In this document: piece by piece, positions 33,293-41,780 of the stretch
How the letters are laid out: each line of letters starts with the position of its first letter
How positions within the stretch are numbered: the stretch's first letter is position 1
Assembly (NCBI GenBank): GCA_029781035.1
Contig: JAKOXK010000077.1
Location: 16,847 to 80,846, forward strand
DNA from: Armatimonadota bacterium
GTDB taxonomy: Bacteria > Armatimonadota > Fimbriimonadia > Fimbriimonadales > Fimbriimonadaceae
DNA length: 64,000 bases
Direction: 5' to 3'
Made by a program: the position numbers and the translations under genes
Notes under the pieces: generated by a model
Databases searched by the model: none
What the model was told of the DNA's origin: nothing
What the model saw: the letters and a program-made list of their open reading frames with translations, nothing else

Positions 33293-35926
33293 GTGAGCCC
33301 CGACATGCCAGTGAACGGTTCAGTGCCAGGAAGCGCCCTTCGAAAGCGGGGGCGCCTGAAGGTGTACCTCGGCATGGCCGCTGGAGTCGGCAAGACGTAC
33401 TCGATGCTCTCCGACGCCAGAGCCGACAAGGCCCGTGGGCTCGACCTTGTCATCGGCTACCTGGAAGCACATGGTCGAAGCGAGACGGAGGAGATGGCGG
33501 AAGGCATAGAGCGCCTGCCCCTCAAGGCGATCGATCATCGAGGAATCAAGATTTCCGAGTTCGACATCGATGCGGCCCTCGCCCGCAAGCCAGGTCTCAT
33601 CTTGGTGGACGAACTGGCGCACACCAACGCCCCCGGCAGTCGCCACATGAAGCGCTGGCAGGACATTGCCGAGCTGCTGGAAGCGGGAACGGACGTGCGC
33701 ACGACGGTCAACATCCAGCATGTCGAGAGCTTGCGGGACGTCGTCGCCCAGATCACCGGCGTCACCGTCCAGGAAACGGTTCCCGACTCATTCTTCGACC
33801 TCGCCGACGAAGTCGAGCTGGTGGACGTGCCGCCAGAGGAACTGCACAAACGGTTGGAAGAGGGAAAGGTCTACATCCCCGAGAAGGTGGATCAGGCCCT
33901 CAGCGGCTTCTTCAAGAGGAGCAACCTCCTGGCATTGCGCGAGCTCGCCCTTCGGCACACCGCAGAGCGCGTGGACGAGGAAATGCGCCGTTCACGCGAA
34001 CTGCTGGACGTGCACGAGCCGTGGCACGCCAAAGAAAGGATCTTGGTTTGCCTGGCCCCGAACCGCATGGCCCCGCGAGTCGTGCGGGCCGCCAAGCGCC
34101 TTGCCGCCAACCTTCATGCCGAGCTTCTCGCCGTCTCGGTGGAGAGCCCACGCCAAAGCGGCGCCTCAGCCCGGGCTCGGGCACAACTGGAAGCAGCCAT
34201 CGCCTTGGCAGAGAGCCTGGGAGCGAAAACGGCCTCTCTCGCAGGCGAGGATATAGTGGCCGAGGTCCTCGCCTACGCCCAGTCGCAGAACGTTACTACC
34301 ATCGTCGTGGGCAAGCCCGTGCGCAAGCGCTGGCGTGAGATCGTCTTCGGGTCGGTCGTGGACTCGCTCATCCGCACCAGCGGCGAGATCGACGTGCTCG
34401 TCATCACCGGGGCCGAGGAGCAAGGCACCGACCTCCTCGTCCGCCGCAAACCGGAACCTGCCGGTTGGACCAGCTACGTGGCGACGGTCGTGGTCGTGGC
34501 GGTCTCCACTGGCATCGGTTTCCTTATGGAGCAGCGCTTCGCCTTGGCGAACATCGTCATGGTCTACCTCTTGGGGGTCGCGTATGTTTCGGTGCGCTAT
34601 GGCCGGCGTGAGTCGTTCTTGGCCGCCCTCGCCAGTGTGGGCCTCTTCGACGTCTGTTTCGTCTCGCCTCGCGGCACGTTCGCCGTCAGCGACGCGCAGT
34701 ACCTCGTCACCTTCGGCATCATGCTAGGCGTCGCACTTCTGATCAGTACGCTGACCTCTCGGCTCAAGGAGCAGACCAACGCGGCTTCCGTCCGAGAGCG
34801 AGAGACGGCGGCTCTCTTCGAACTCAGCCGCCAGCTGGCGTCCTCGCGCACAGGGGGGGACATGGCCGTTTTGGCGGCCAAGAAGGCCGCCGAAGTGACG
34901 GGCGGTGACGCGACTGTGTTCGTGCGCGGTGTATCGGGTTCGTTGGAGTTGGTGGCGCCGTCCCGGTCAGGCTTCGAGTCGAGCGCCAACGAGGCGGCCG
35001 TTGTGCGGTGGGTGGCCGACAACGCCCGGCCTGCGGGCCACGGCACGGACACCCTGGCGGGCGCAACCGGCAGCTATGCGCCTCTTGTCGGCTCCACGGG
35101 TTGTGTCGGTGTTCTGGGCTTGACTCTGCCCGAGTCGGCGCCTCCTGGATCCGGAAGCCGCCGGATGGTGGAATCGATCGCCAACCAGTTGGCGCTCGCT
35201 CTCGACCGCACCCGCTTGGCCCGCGACTCGCACGAGGCCAGCCTGCGTGTGGAGAGCGAGAAGATGAGGAGCAACCTGCTCAGCAGCGTGTCGCACGACC
35301 TGCGCACGCCGCTGGCCTCCATCGAGGGGGCGGCGAGCGGTTTGGCCTCGTTGCCCGATGCGAGCCCGCGCGCGCGTGACCTCGCCACCACGGTGATCGA
35401 AGAGGCCGAGCGCATGAACCGGCTCATCCGGAACCTTCTCGACATGACCCGGTTCGAAGGCGGTGGTGTGGAACTGGACCTCGACTGGCAATCGCTCGAG
35501 GAGCTCGTCGCGTCGGCCCTGTTGCGCACGGAGAAGCTGTTCTTGAACCCGGTCGCGACCGAGATCCCCGCCGACCTGCCGCTCATGAAGCTGGACGGTG
35601 TGCTCGTCGAGCAGGTGTTTGTCAACCTTTTGGAGAACGCGGCCCGTCATGCGGGGGCCTCGGCGCAAGTGACCATTTCGGCCCGAACCGTCGAGGGGCA
35701 GACCGAGGTCATCGTCCGCGACGACGGGCCGGGCCTGCCAGCGGACGGACAGGAAGCACTTTTTGAGAAGTTCCGCAAGGGCAGCGGGTCTGGCTTTGGG
35801 CTCGGGCTCGCGATCTGTCGGGCGGCGATGACCGCCCACGGCGGGGCGATCACAGCCCACAACCGCCCTGAGGGCGGGGCCGAGTTCGTGCTTCGGTTTC
35901 CGGCCGAGCGGCAAGCGGCAGACTAG
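33293..35926 (+). CDS. kdpD: Osmosensitive K+ channel sensor histidine kinase KdpD
   Basis: 877 residues. Order: KdpD domain with Walker A GMAAGVGKT (27-35), GYLEAHGR and DELAHTNAPGSRH; a universal-stress-like domain at about 245-370; four closely spaced membrane spans at about 390-490; a GAF-like region to about 640; HisKA with phospho-acceptor His668 in SHDLRTPL; and HATPase with NLLENAARHAG, DDGPGLP and GSGFGLGLAICR. It phosphorylates KdpE (26113-26805). The start is GTG 33293; ATG 33305 is possible. In some Gram-positives the USP region binds c-di-AMP; whether it does here is unknown. Confidence 0.96.
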   Translation: MSPDMPVNGSVPGSALRKRGRLKVYLGMAAGVGKTYSMLSDARADKARGLDLVIGYLEAHGRSETEEMAEGIERLPLKAIDHRGIKISEFDIDAALARKPGLILVDELAHTNAPGSRHMKRWQDIAELLEAGTDVRTTVNIQHVESLRDVVAQITGVTVQETVPDSFFDLADEVELVDVPPEELHKRLEEGKVYIPEKVDQALSGFFKRSNLLALRELALRHTAERVDEEMRRSRELLDVHEPWHAKERILVCLAPNRMAPRVVRAAKRLAANLHAELLAVSVESPRQSGASARARAQLEAAIALAESLGAKTASLAGEDIVAEVLAYAQSQNVTTIVVGKPVRKRWREIVFGSVVDSLIRTSGEIDVLVITGAEEQGTDLLVRRKPEPAGWTSYVATVVVVAVSTGIGFLMEQRFALANIVMVYLLGVAYVSVRYGRRESFLAALASVGLFDVCFVSPRGTFAVSDAQYLVTFGIMLGVALLISTLTSRLKEQTNAASVRERETAALFELSRQLASSRTGGDMAVLAAKKAAEVTGGDATVFVRGVSGSLELVAPSRSGFESSANEAAVVRWVADNARPAGHGTDTLAGATGSYAPLVGSTGCVGVLGLTLPESAPPGSGSRRMVESIANQLALALDRTRLARDSHEASLRVESEKMRSNLLSSVSHDLRTPLASIEGAASGLASLPDASPRARDLATTVIEEAERMNRLIRNLLDMTRFEGGGVELDLDWQSLEELVASALLRTEKLFLNPVATEIPADLPLMKLDGVLVEQVFVNLLENAARHAGASAQVTISARTVEGQTEVIVRDDGPGLPADGQEALFEKFRKGSGSGFGLGLAICRAAMTAHGGAITAHNRPEGGAEFVLRFPAERQAAD

Positions 35927-36024
35927 CCGCCGCCGCTCCTGCGGTGCCTCCTGGACAAGGTCTTTTTGCCACGTCGCTCCACGGGCTGGCCCTTTGTGGC
36001 GTAGAAAGGGAAGAGGGTAGAGGG

Positions 36025-36423
36025 TTGAAGGCTGTCTATGCATGCTTAGGCATGGTTGCCGGAGGGCCGCTCGCGCTGTGGCTCGGATCGGGCCTTGTCT
36101 TCTTCACGAGCGGAGCCATGATCCGCATTCCGGCGAACCATCCGGTGAATCTGGTGGGTCAGTGGCAAGTGTTAGGCTGCTCCTATGGCCGAACGATGAT
36201 TCTCTCTCCGGCAGGCAGGGGCCGGTGGTGGTTCGAGAACGCCCCTCGCCCGAGCCTCGTGTGGGGTACCTCCGGCGGCGTGTTCTACGAAAAGCACGTG
36301 GCGACGGACTGTTGGGGGCATGACCGGTTCGCGTACAAACTGAGTGAGGACGGGCAAGTCCTGACCCTCACCAGCCTCGATTCCCCAGAGTGGGGGCAAA
36401 AGGTCTTCCAACGAGTGCGTTGA
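36025..36423 (+). CDS. Unrecognised small membrane-anchored protein
   Basis: 132 residues if it starts at TTG 36025, which follows a purine-rich AGAGGG site; ATG 36052 is an alternative and a longer upstream frame is less likely. One hydrophobic segment (about 9-32: LGMVAGGPLALWLGSGLVFF), then a compact outer domain with two Cys (VLGCSYG and TDCWGH) and a beta-rich pattern (WWFENAP, FAYKLSEDGQVLTLTS). No family recognised. It stands alone after kdpD and is convergent with the next gene at a distance of 71 bases. Confidence 0.55.
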   Translation: MKAVYACLGMVAGGPLALWLGSGLVFFTSGAMIRIPANHPVNLVGQWQVLGCSYGRTMILSPAGRGRWWFENAPRPSLVWGTSGGVFYEKHVATDCWGHDRFAYKLSEDGQVLTLTSLDSPEWGQKVFQRVR

Positions 36424-36494
36424 CGCGCACCAACCAGATGGTGAGGGCCGGTGCCGGTAGAGACGACTGGACAGACCAAGGCACGTGGGTGGGG

Positions 36495-36926
36495 TCAGCT
36501 CTGCCAAGCCCAAAAGTAGGAGACGTGCCCTGTGGCGTCATATTCCACCGAAGGGATGTCGCCATCCATGCGAAAGCCGCTCCAGGAACCGAGTTCATAG
36601 TTCCATGTGCGCTGCGTGGCATCGGTTGAGTCGGGCCTCCCCAGCAGTTGCCTGACCTCCTGTTCCGACATGCCCTGGCGCAAGTGGTGAAGGAGAAGAT
36701 CCTGCAACATCATCCCGCGAGCCATTGCGGGTAGTTTGGGATCATCGCCTGGGGCCAGGGATTTCGTGACCCAGGCATCATGGTCGGAGCGGAGTTCGTC
36801 GAATGGCGAGTCCCAGCCGAGAGTGAGCTTGTTCCGCTGGTAGTACGGCAGTGAGCGGTACCCGAAGAAAGCTCCCGCGCCCACCGTGACTGCCACCAAG
36901 GCGCCTATCCAGCAACCCTTGCGCAC
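36495..36926 (-). CDS. SmpA/BamE-like fold membrane-anchored protein, unknown function
   Basis: 143 residues from a GTG start. N-terminal span (about 5-24: CWIGALVAVTVGAGAFFGY), then a small domain whose core (LRQGMSEQEVRQLLGRPDST followed by TWNYELGSW) follows the SmpA/OmlA/BamE pattern of helix, Gly-Arg-Pro turn and a tryptophan strand. BamE itself is a lipoprotein of the outer-membrane assembly machine; this protein lacks a lipobox Cys in the expected place, so only the domain type is claimed. A perfect TATAAT (36932-36937, minus strand) ends five bases before the GTG. Confidence 0.65.
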   Translation of the reverse strand: MRKGCWIGALVAVTVGAGAFFGYRSLPYYQRNKLTLGWDSPFDELRSDHDAWVTKSLAPGDDPKLPAMARGMMLQDLLLHHLRQGMSEQEVRQLLGRPDSTDATQRTWNYELGSWSGFRMDGDIPSVEYDATGHVSYFWAWQS

Positions 36927-36931
36927 GCATC

Positions 36932-36937
36932 ATTATA
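36932..36937 (-). promoter_or_regulatory. -10 box TATAAT before the SmpA-like gene
   Basis: Perfect TATAAT on the minus strand, five bases before GTG 36926. Predicts a leaderless or nearly leaderless transcript. Confidence 0.5.
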
Positions 36938-37298
36938 GGTCCGGGTTCATTCCGGCAGACGTCGCCCGACGGACGGCCGCCCCTAGGGATTCCTGTTGCC
37001 GCGCACGACCCCTTGCACACCAGGGATCGTCGCATTCGAACCATCATCATGGCCGCAGCCCGCCGCTGCCACCCGACCGGGAGGTGCGCCTTGGTCTGGC
37101 CACCCGCCGGGCGCAGATTGGAGCGCAGGCACAGGCTCACTCTCCGGGCTAAAACCATGGAGAGATGGCTTCGCTTTCGGCCAAGACTCGACTCGTGGCT
37201 GCACGGAGTTCCTTGTTGGGTGACTGTTTGACCGGTCCCCATTTCGTGACCGCCCTAGCTCCGTAGTCCGTAGTCCCCAAACCCCCAACACACGAACG
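36938..37298 (+). other. Intergenic stretch with no gene recognised
   Basis: About 360 bases lie between the promoter of the SmpA-like gene and the end of miaB. Open frames exist on both strands but have poor composition and no recognisable product. No tRNA, RNase P, tmRNA or 6S pattern was found. A tandem CCGTAGT pair is at 37260-37273. On the minus strand the part next to miaB is G-rich. Confidence 0.5.
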
Positions 37299-38681
37299 TC
37301 AAACGGTGCCGACGAGGCCCCAGAGGTGGGGTTCGGTGGCGCGGACGGTGACAAGCGAGCCCTTGAGGCCAGAGTCGCCGGGGAAATGGAGCATGCGGAA
37401 GCAGCGCGAATAGCCCTGGAGCAGCGAGGGGTTCTTGGGGGTGGGGCCCTCGACCAATACCTCGAACTCCTGCCCTACCAGCGCCTCGTTCTTCTCGAGC
37501 TGGATGCGGTGCTGAGTCTCGATGAGCTTTTCCAGCCGGAGGCCGGAGACGCGGGTGGCGACCTGTGTCATCTCGGCGGCGGGGGTACCGGGGCGCGGGG
37601 AGTAGCGGAACATGAAGGCGCCGTCGAAGCGGAAGCGCTCCATCGCCGCGAGGGTGGCTTGGAACTCGCTGTCGGTCTCGCCGGGAAAGCCGACGATGAT
37701 GTCGGTCGTGAGGCCGATCCAGGGCACGGCCTCGCGGAGCCCATTGACGATCTGGGCGAAGGATTCGACAGTGTAGACCCGCTTCATGCGGGAAAGGAGC
37801 CCGTCGTCGCCGGCCTGGAGCGGCATGTGGCAGTGCTCCATGACTTGGGGGACGTCGCGGATGGCCTCGATCAGGTCGTCCTTGAAGTCGCGCGGGTAGG
37901 GCGAGGTGTAGCGCAGGCGCTCGATGCCTGGGACGCCCGCGAGCAGGCGCAAGAGCTGCGAGAACGGTACGCGTCCTTCGGCGAGGTTTTTGCCGTAAGA
38001 GTTGACTGTTTGCCCGAGGAGCGTGACCTCCTTCGTGCCCAGTTCGGCGAGGCGGCGCACCTCCTCGACGATGTGCTCCGTCGGGCGGGAGCGCTCGCGG
38101 CCGCGGGTGGTGGGGACGATGCAGAAGGTGCAGAATTTGTCGCATCCGTACTGGATCGGCACAAACGCTTTGAGTTTGCCGCCCCGCTCGACATGACGCT
38201 GCGGAACCTCGGTGACGACTGCGCCCTTGCGCTCGGGTAGCTCCATGCGCTTGATAAAGCGACGTTTTTGCAGCACTTCCTCGACCAATCCTGGGATCGA
38301 GGCCACTTGGGCCGTGCCCACCACGAAATCGACGTGGGGGTTGCGGCGCTTGATCTCGTCGGCGCGGAGCTGGGCCATGCATCCTGCCACGCCGATGACC
38401 ATGTCGGGGCGGGCGGCCTTGAAGGGGCGGAGCTCGCCGAGGAAGGAGAAGGCCTTGTCCTCCGGCTTCTTGCGGACGGAGCAGGTGTTGAGGAGCACGA
38501 CGTGCGCTTCGAACGGCGAGGACGCTTTGACAAAGCCTAAAGACTGCAGATAGAGGCCCATCTGCTCGCTGTCTTCTTCGTTCATCTGGCACCCCCAGGT
38601 TTGCACGAAGTAGGTGCCTCGAACGGTCTTGGTGCCGCTCAAGTTGGGGAGAGAACCGGGGCGCAAAAGGGACGAGGCCAT
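37299..38681 (-). CDS. miaB: tRNA-2-methylthio-N6-dimethylallyladenosine synthase MiaB
   Basis: Radical-SAM methylthiotransferase acting on A37 of tRNAs that read UNN codons (460 residues). Cluster-binding Cys31, Cys67 and Cys101 are in the N-terminal UPF0004 domain, and the radical-SAM triad is Cys180, Cys184 and Cys187 (YGCDKFCTFC). SRPTEHIVEEV, the RYTSPYPRDF strand and the C-terminal TRAM region (ALVGQEFEVLVEG) fit MiaB better than MtaB or RimO. About 20 residues precede the first conserved strand. It is divergent from the VKOR-DsbA gene. Confidence 0.95.
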   Translation of the reverse strand: MASSLLRPGSLPNLSGTKTVRGTYFVQTWGCQMNEEDSEQMGLYLQSLGFVKASSPFEAHVVLLNTCSVRKKPEDKAFSFLGELRPFKAARPDMVIGVAGCMAQLRADEIKRRNPHVDFVVGTAQVASIPGLVEEVLQKRRFIKRMELPERKGAVVTEVPQRHVERGGKLKAFVPIQYGCDKFCTFCIVPTTRGRERSRPTEHIVEEVRRLAELGTKEVTLLGQTVNSYGKNLAEGRVPFSQLLRLLAGVPGIERLRYTSPYPRDFKDDLIEAIRDVPQVMEHCHMPLQAGDDGLLSRMKRVYTVESFAQIVNGLREAVPWIGLTTDIIVGFPGETDSEFQATLAAMERFRFDGAFMFRYSPRPGTPAAEMTQVATRVSGLRLEKLIETQHRIQLEKNEALVGQEFEVLVEGPTPKNPSLLQGYSRCFRMLHFPGDSGLKGSLVTVRATEPHLWGLVGTV

Positions 38682-38739
38682 TCCGCTCGGAACTGTGAGG
38701 ATACCTGCCTGGTTCCAATTGGACGTGCCTCAGCCCATC

Positions 38740-38745
38740 TATAAT
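38740..38745 (+). promoter_or_regulatory. -10 box TATAAT before the VKOR-DsbA gene
   Basis: Perfect TATAAT ends six bases before GTG 38752; transcription would begin at or just before the start codon. Confidence 0.55.
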
Positions 38746-38751
38746 GCCGGA

Positions 38752-39918
38752 GTGAGCGTTGCAGCCGAACCTGCGAAGAGCCCCGCAGTGAAGTCGATGG
38801 CTCCGGTCGTGAACCGCATGGCCGGCCTCCTGGCCTGGGCCGGGGTCTTTGTCGCTGGCGCCTTGACCTACTCCCACATCGCGGACAAGTCGATGCCCTG
38901 TGGTCCGAGCCACGGGTGCGACACCGTTGCCACCAGCGCCTACTCGACTGTCTTGGGAGTCCCCGTCGCACTGATCGGACTGATCGGTTACCTGATCTTG
39001 GCCGGCCTCTCGGCGGCACGCCCGGTGATGGGCAAGTCCAAGTGGCGGCTCCTGACAAACCTCAGCTTGGGTGGCGCTGTGTTCGGGTTCCTGGCAAGCA
39101 TCTACTTCGTGTACACGTCGCTGGCCGTGATCAAGGCCACCTGCGAGTGGTGCATGGCCTCGGCGGCCATCATGTTGGTCACGTTGATCGTGACGATCTG
39201 GCTGTGGTCGTTGGAGGATCCCGAACCGGTCGCGACCCGAGCCGACGCCGTGCTCCAGGGGTCGTCCTTGATCCTTGTGCTGGGTGCGATGGGCGGGTTC
39301 GTGAAGTCGATGGACAATGCGGCTGAGCGGGGTATGCCTCCCATTGCGCCGGGACTGACGCTCCAAGAGCTGTTGCCAGACAAAGCGAAGATGCGGGGCA
39401 ACGACGATGCGCCGGTGACCGTGGTGGAGTTCGCCGACTTCAATTGCCCGGCCTGCCGGAGTTCCGCAAAGGAAATGTCTAAGCTTTTTGAGGAAGGACA
39501 TGGTCGGATTCGGTGGGCGTTCCGAAACCTGCCCTTGGTCAACCTCAAGGGCCACGAGACGAGCATGCACGCCGCGACGTTGTCGGAGCTGGCGGCGGAG
39601 AAGGGCAAGTTCTGGACGTTCTTCGAAGCAGCCTACAAGCCTGAAAACACCGAGCGGGTCAAGTCCATCGACGGACTCAAGCAGATCGCGGTCGAGTGCG
39701 GCCTGAAGATCGACGACGTTGTGGCTGCGTTGCAGCCAGACTCCGAGGCGGCCAAGAGCGTCTTGCGTGACGACGACCTGTCGCTGAAACTCGGTGTCCT
39801 CTCGACTCCCGCTTACATCGTTGTGGCCAACGGCGTCGATCCGCGCGCGGTTTCGGCGAAGCGCTTGCCCGACGTGTTGCACGGTGATCCGTACAAGAAC
39901 CTGATCTGGGGGCAGTAG
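38752..39918 (+). CDS. VKOR-DsbA fusion, membrane disulfide-forming protein
   Basis: 388 residues from GTG 38752. Residues about 20-155 are a vitamin K epoxide reductase domain with four spans: loop cysteines Cys50 and Cys56, a conserved Ser/Thr between, and the quinone-side pair Cys131-x-x-Cys134 (CEWC). After a further hydrophobic segment (about 170-185) comes a DsbA-type thioredoxin domain with CPAC at 232-235 and the cis-Pro in LSTPAYIVV. Such fusions re-oxidise their own DsbA partner and create disulfides in exported proteins, replacing DsbB. Many exported proteins here carry Cys pairs. mnmA starts seven bases later. Confidence 0.92.
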   Translation: MSVAAEPAKSPAVKSMAPVVNRMAGLLAWAGVFVAGALTYSHIADKSMPCGPSHGCDTVATSAYSTVLGVPVALIGLIGYLILAGLSAARPVMGKSKWRLLTNLSLGGAVFGFLASIYFVYTSLAVIKATCEWCMASAAIMLVTLIVTIWLWSLEDPEPVATRADAVLQGSSLILVLGAMGGFVKSMDNAAERGMPPIAPGLTLQELLPDKAKMRGNDDAPVTVVEFADFNCPACRSSAKEMSKLFEEGHGRIRWAFRNLPLVNLKGHETSMHAATLSELAAEKGKFWTFFEAAYKPENTERVKSIDGLKQIAVECGLKIDDVVAALQPDSEAAKSVLRDDDLSLKLGVLSTPAYIVVANGVDPRAVSAKRLPDVLHGDPYKNLIWGQ

Positions 39919-39925
39919 TCGAGAC

Positions 39926-41002
39926 TTGCGGAAGACGGTCTGTGTGGCGATGTCGGGCGGTGTTGACAGCGCGGTCGTCGCTGCCATTCTCAAGCGGCGT
40001 GGCCATGACGTCGTCGGTGTGACGATGCAGATCTGGCAGGAGAGCCAGCGCGACCCCCGACACTCGGGCTGTTGTTCGCTTGGAGCGGTCGAGGACGCCC
40101 GTCGCTGTGCGGCACGCCTGGGGATCCCACATTACGTCGTCAACTTCAAGGACGCCTTTCGACAGACCGTCATCGACGAGTTCATTGACGAATATGCCCG
40201 CGGCAGGACGCCGAACCCCTGTGTGACCTGCAACAAAAAGGTGAAGTTCGAAGCCTTGCTCGAAAAGGCCTCTGAACTGGGATGCGACTACTTGGCGACC
40301 GGGCACTACGCGCGGGTCCGAAGGCGGGGCGGACAGTTCCACCTGCTCCGGGCCCAGGGTGGACACAAGGATCAGAGCTACGTGCTTTACATGCTCAGTC
40401 AAGAACAACTGGCGCGGGTGTGGTTTCCGCTCGGCGATCTTGGCGACAAGGCTGAGACCCGGCGGATCGCCCGCGAAATGGGCCTCCCGGTGGCGGACAA
40501 GCCCGACAGCCAGGAAGTCTGTTTCGTGAGCGAGGCTGGCGGCTATCGAGAGTTCCTCCGGCGGGTGCGTCCCGAAGCCTTCAAGCCGGGCGATGTTGTG
40601 GACAGCACCGGACGGACGATTGGACACCATGGCGGGGTGGCCGACTTCACGGTGGGGCAAAGGCGCGGTGTCGGTGTGGCCGTAGGGACTCCGCTGTACG
40701 TGCTGGGTGTCGAACCGGACTCAGGCCGGGTCACCGTCGGATCTGACGAGGAGTTGCTCAAGACGGTCGTGCACCTCGAAGACGTTGTATGGCACGATGG
40801 ACTGGGCGGCGCAAGTGCCATCGAGGGGCTGCCGGTGATGGCGAAAATCCGCTACAACATGGAGGCTAGGCGCGCCGTCCTCTGGGGGGGAAGGGAACCC
40901 CGATTGGTGTTCGCGGATCCCGTGCGGGCCGTGACGCCCGGTCAGGTCGCTGTCGCTTACCGAGGGGAAACGGTGATGGCGGGCGGAAAGATCGCCCGCT
41001 GA
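39926..41002 (+). CDS. mnmA: tRNA-specific 2-thiouridylase MnmA
   Basis: Adds sulfur to U34 of Lys, Glu and Gln tRNAs (358 residues). PP-loop MSGGVDSAV is at 9-17. Catalytic Cys102 is in VTCNKKVKF and the persulfide Cys199 in SQEVCF, the same numbering as in E. coli. [21 protein letters not shown] and FTVGQRRG are further signatures, and the C-terminal beta-barrel begins near 280. The start is TTG 39926, seven bases after the VKOR-DsbA stop, so sulfur transfer and disulfide formation genes share a transcript. Confidence 0.96.
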   Translation: MRKTVCVAMSGGVDSAVVAAILKRRGHDVVGVTMQIWQESQRDPRHSGCCSLGAVEDARRCAARLGIPHYVVNFKDAFRQTVIDEFIDEYARGRTPNPCVTCNKKVKFEALLEKASELGCDYLATGHYARVRRRGGQFHLLRAQGGHKDQSYVLYMLSQEQLARVWFPLGDLGDKAETRRIAREMGLPVADKPDSQEVCFVSEAGGYREFLRRVRPEAFKPGDVVDSTGRTIGHHGGVADFTVGQRRGVGVAVGTPLYVLGVEPDSGRVTVGSDEELLKTVVHLEDVVWHDGLGGASAIEGLPVMAKIRYNMEARRAVLWGGREPRLVFADPVRAVTPGQVAVAYRGETVMAGGKIAR

Positions 41003-41096
41003 GTAGGGCTAAGGCTCTGCCCGATCCCAAAGGTGGGCCTACGATTGCCTTGAAGCGACGCCGGACCGCTGCGCCCCGGTACAATTGACGCCGCAG

Positions 41097-41450
41097 ATGG
41101 AGTTCCTCCTTATCCTGGAGATCCTGCTCTTGGCAGGTGCAGCGATTGGGGTCTTCGCAATGTTGCACATTGTGAAGGGGCTCCGGACGACCGTGCGGCA
41201 ACTCGAGGGCAAGGTGGACAAACTCCAGACGGACTTGGCCCGCCAGGAAGCGAACCTCGAAGCCGTTCGGGCCGTTATACAAAGTAAGCCGACGGATCCG
41301 TTCATGACGGTCTTGGAAACGGTGGAGCGCTACCGCTCGCGCGGTGTCGCGGCTGCCGTCGCCTTGGTCGGGGTGCGGTTCGTCCGGTCATACTTGGGTC
41401 GGAGGGCACGTCAGAAGGCGTTGCCACTGTTGGATAAGAGTACGGAGTGA
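41097..41450 (+). CDS. Small membrane protein with coiled coil (DUF948-like)
   Basis: 117 residues from ATG 41097. N-terminal span (about 2-24: EFLLILEILLLAGAAIGVFAML), then a heptad-rich helix (LRTTVRQLEGKVDKLQTDLARQEANLEAV) and a basic C-terminal part with a weak hydrophobic patch (AAAVALVGVRFV). The layout matches small DUF948-type proteins found beside YtxH genes. TACAAT ends 11 bases before the ATG. The YtxH gene follows after four bases. Role in the envelope unknown. Confidence 0.7.
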   Translation: MEFLLILEILLLAGAAIGVFAMLHIVKGLRTTVRQLEGKVDKLQTDLARQEANLEAVRAVIQSKPTDPFMTVLETVERYRSRGVAAAVALVGVRFVRSYLGRRARQKALPLLDKSTE

Positions 41451-41454
41451 ACGA

Positions 41455-41685
41455 ATGAACAATAACGACGACAAGAACGCATTGGTGTACCTGTTGGCGG
41501 GTTTTGGGCTCGGTGCTTTGGTCGGCGCACTTGCTGGCCTGCTCTTTGCCCCCAAAGCAGGCAATGAGATGCGAGAAGACCTCGGCGGCAGGTTGAAAGA
41601 CCTGAAGGGCAAGACTGAGGATTGGATCGCCGAGCAAAGGGCCAAGCGGGTCAGCGTGAAGAACCCGGAAGAAGTCGGCGCCTGA
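41455..41685 (+). CDS. YtxH domain small membrane protein
   Basis: 76 residues from ATG 41455. The Gly/Ala-rich span (LVYLLAGFGLGALVGALAGLLFAPKAG) followed at once by MREDLGGRLKDLKGKTEDWI is the YtxH (gas-vesicle-like) pattern. Function of the family is not settled; it is often stress-related in Firmicutes. Paired with the preceding small coiled-coil protein. Followed by a strong hairpin at 41709-41740. Confidence 0.85.
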   Translation: MNNNDDKNALVYLLAGFGLGALVGALAGLLFAPKAGNEMREDLGGRLKDLKGKTEDWIAEQRAKRVSVKNPEEVGA

Positions 41686-41708
41686 CGGCGCAGCCCCATC
41701 GGAACTGA

Positions 41709-41740
41709 ACAGGGCCCGATCCACAGATCCGGGCCCTGTT
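41709..41740 (+). terminator. Strong GC hairpin, probable terminator
   Basis: Perfect 11-bp inverted repeat (AACAGGGCCCG with CGGGCCCTGTT) around a 10-base loop, 24 bases behind the YtxH stop. No T-run follows, so it may need Rho or only protect the 3' end. It also shows that the AI-2E gene starts later, at 41781. Confidence 0.7.
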
Positions 41741-41780
41741 GCCGTCTGTGGCTCTAGGGCCGACGGTGACGGGGCGGGGT

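Noticed and set aside
37013..37231. 72-codon plus-strand frame in the gap upstream of miaB's end
   Set aside because: Arg/Trp/His-rich product without motif, no ribosome site or -10 box at the expected distance.
38614..38751. Upstream extension of the VKOR-DsbA frame
   Set aside because: It lies inside the divergent miaB gene and before the TATAAT box. Start GTG 38752 is better supported.
37255..39993. Very long open frame on the minus strand (over 900 codons) across miaB, the VKOR-DsbA gene and the start of mnmA
   Set aside because: It runs in a different frame from miaB and antisense to two well-identified genes. Its product is Arg/His/Gly-rich without motifs, as expected for antisense frames in GC-rich DNA.
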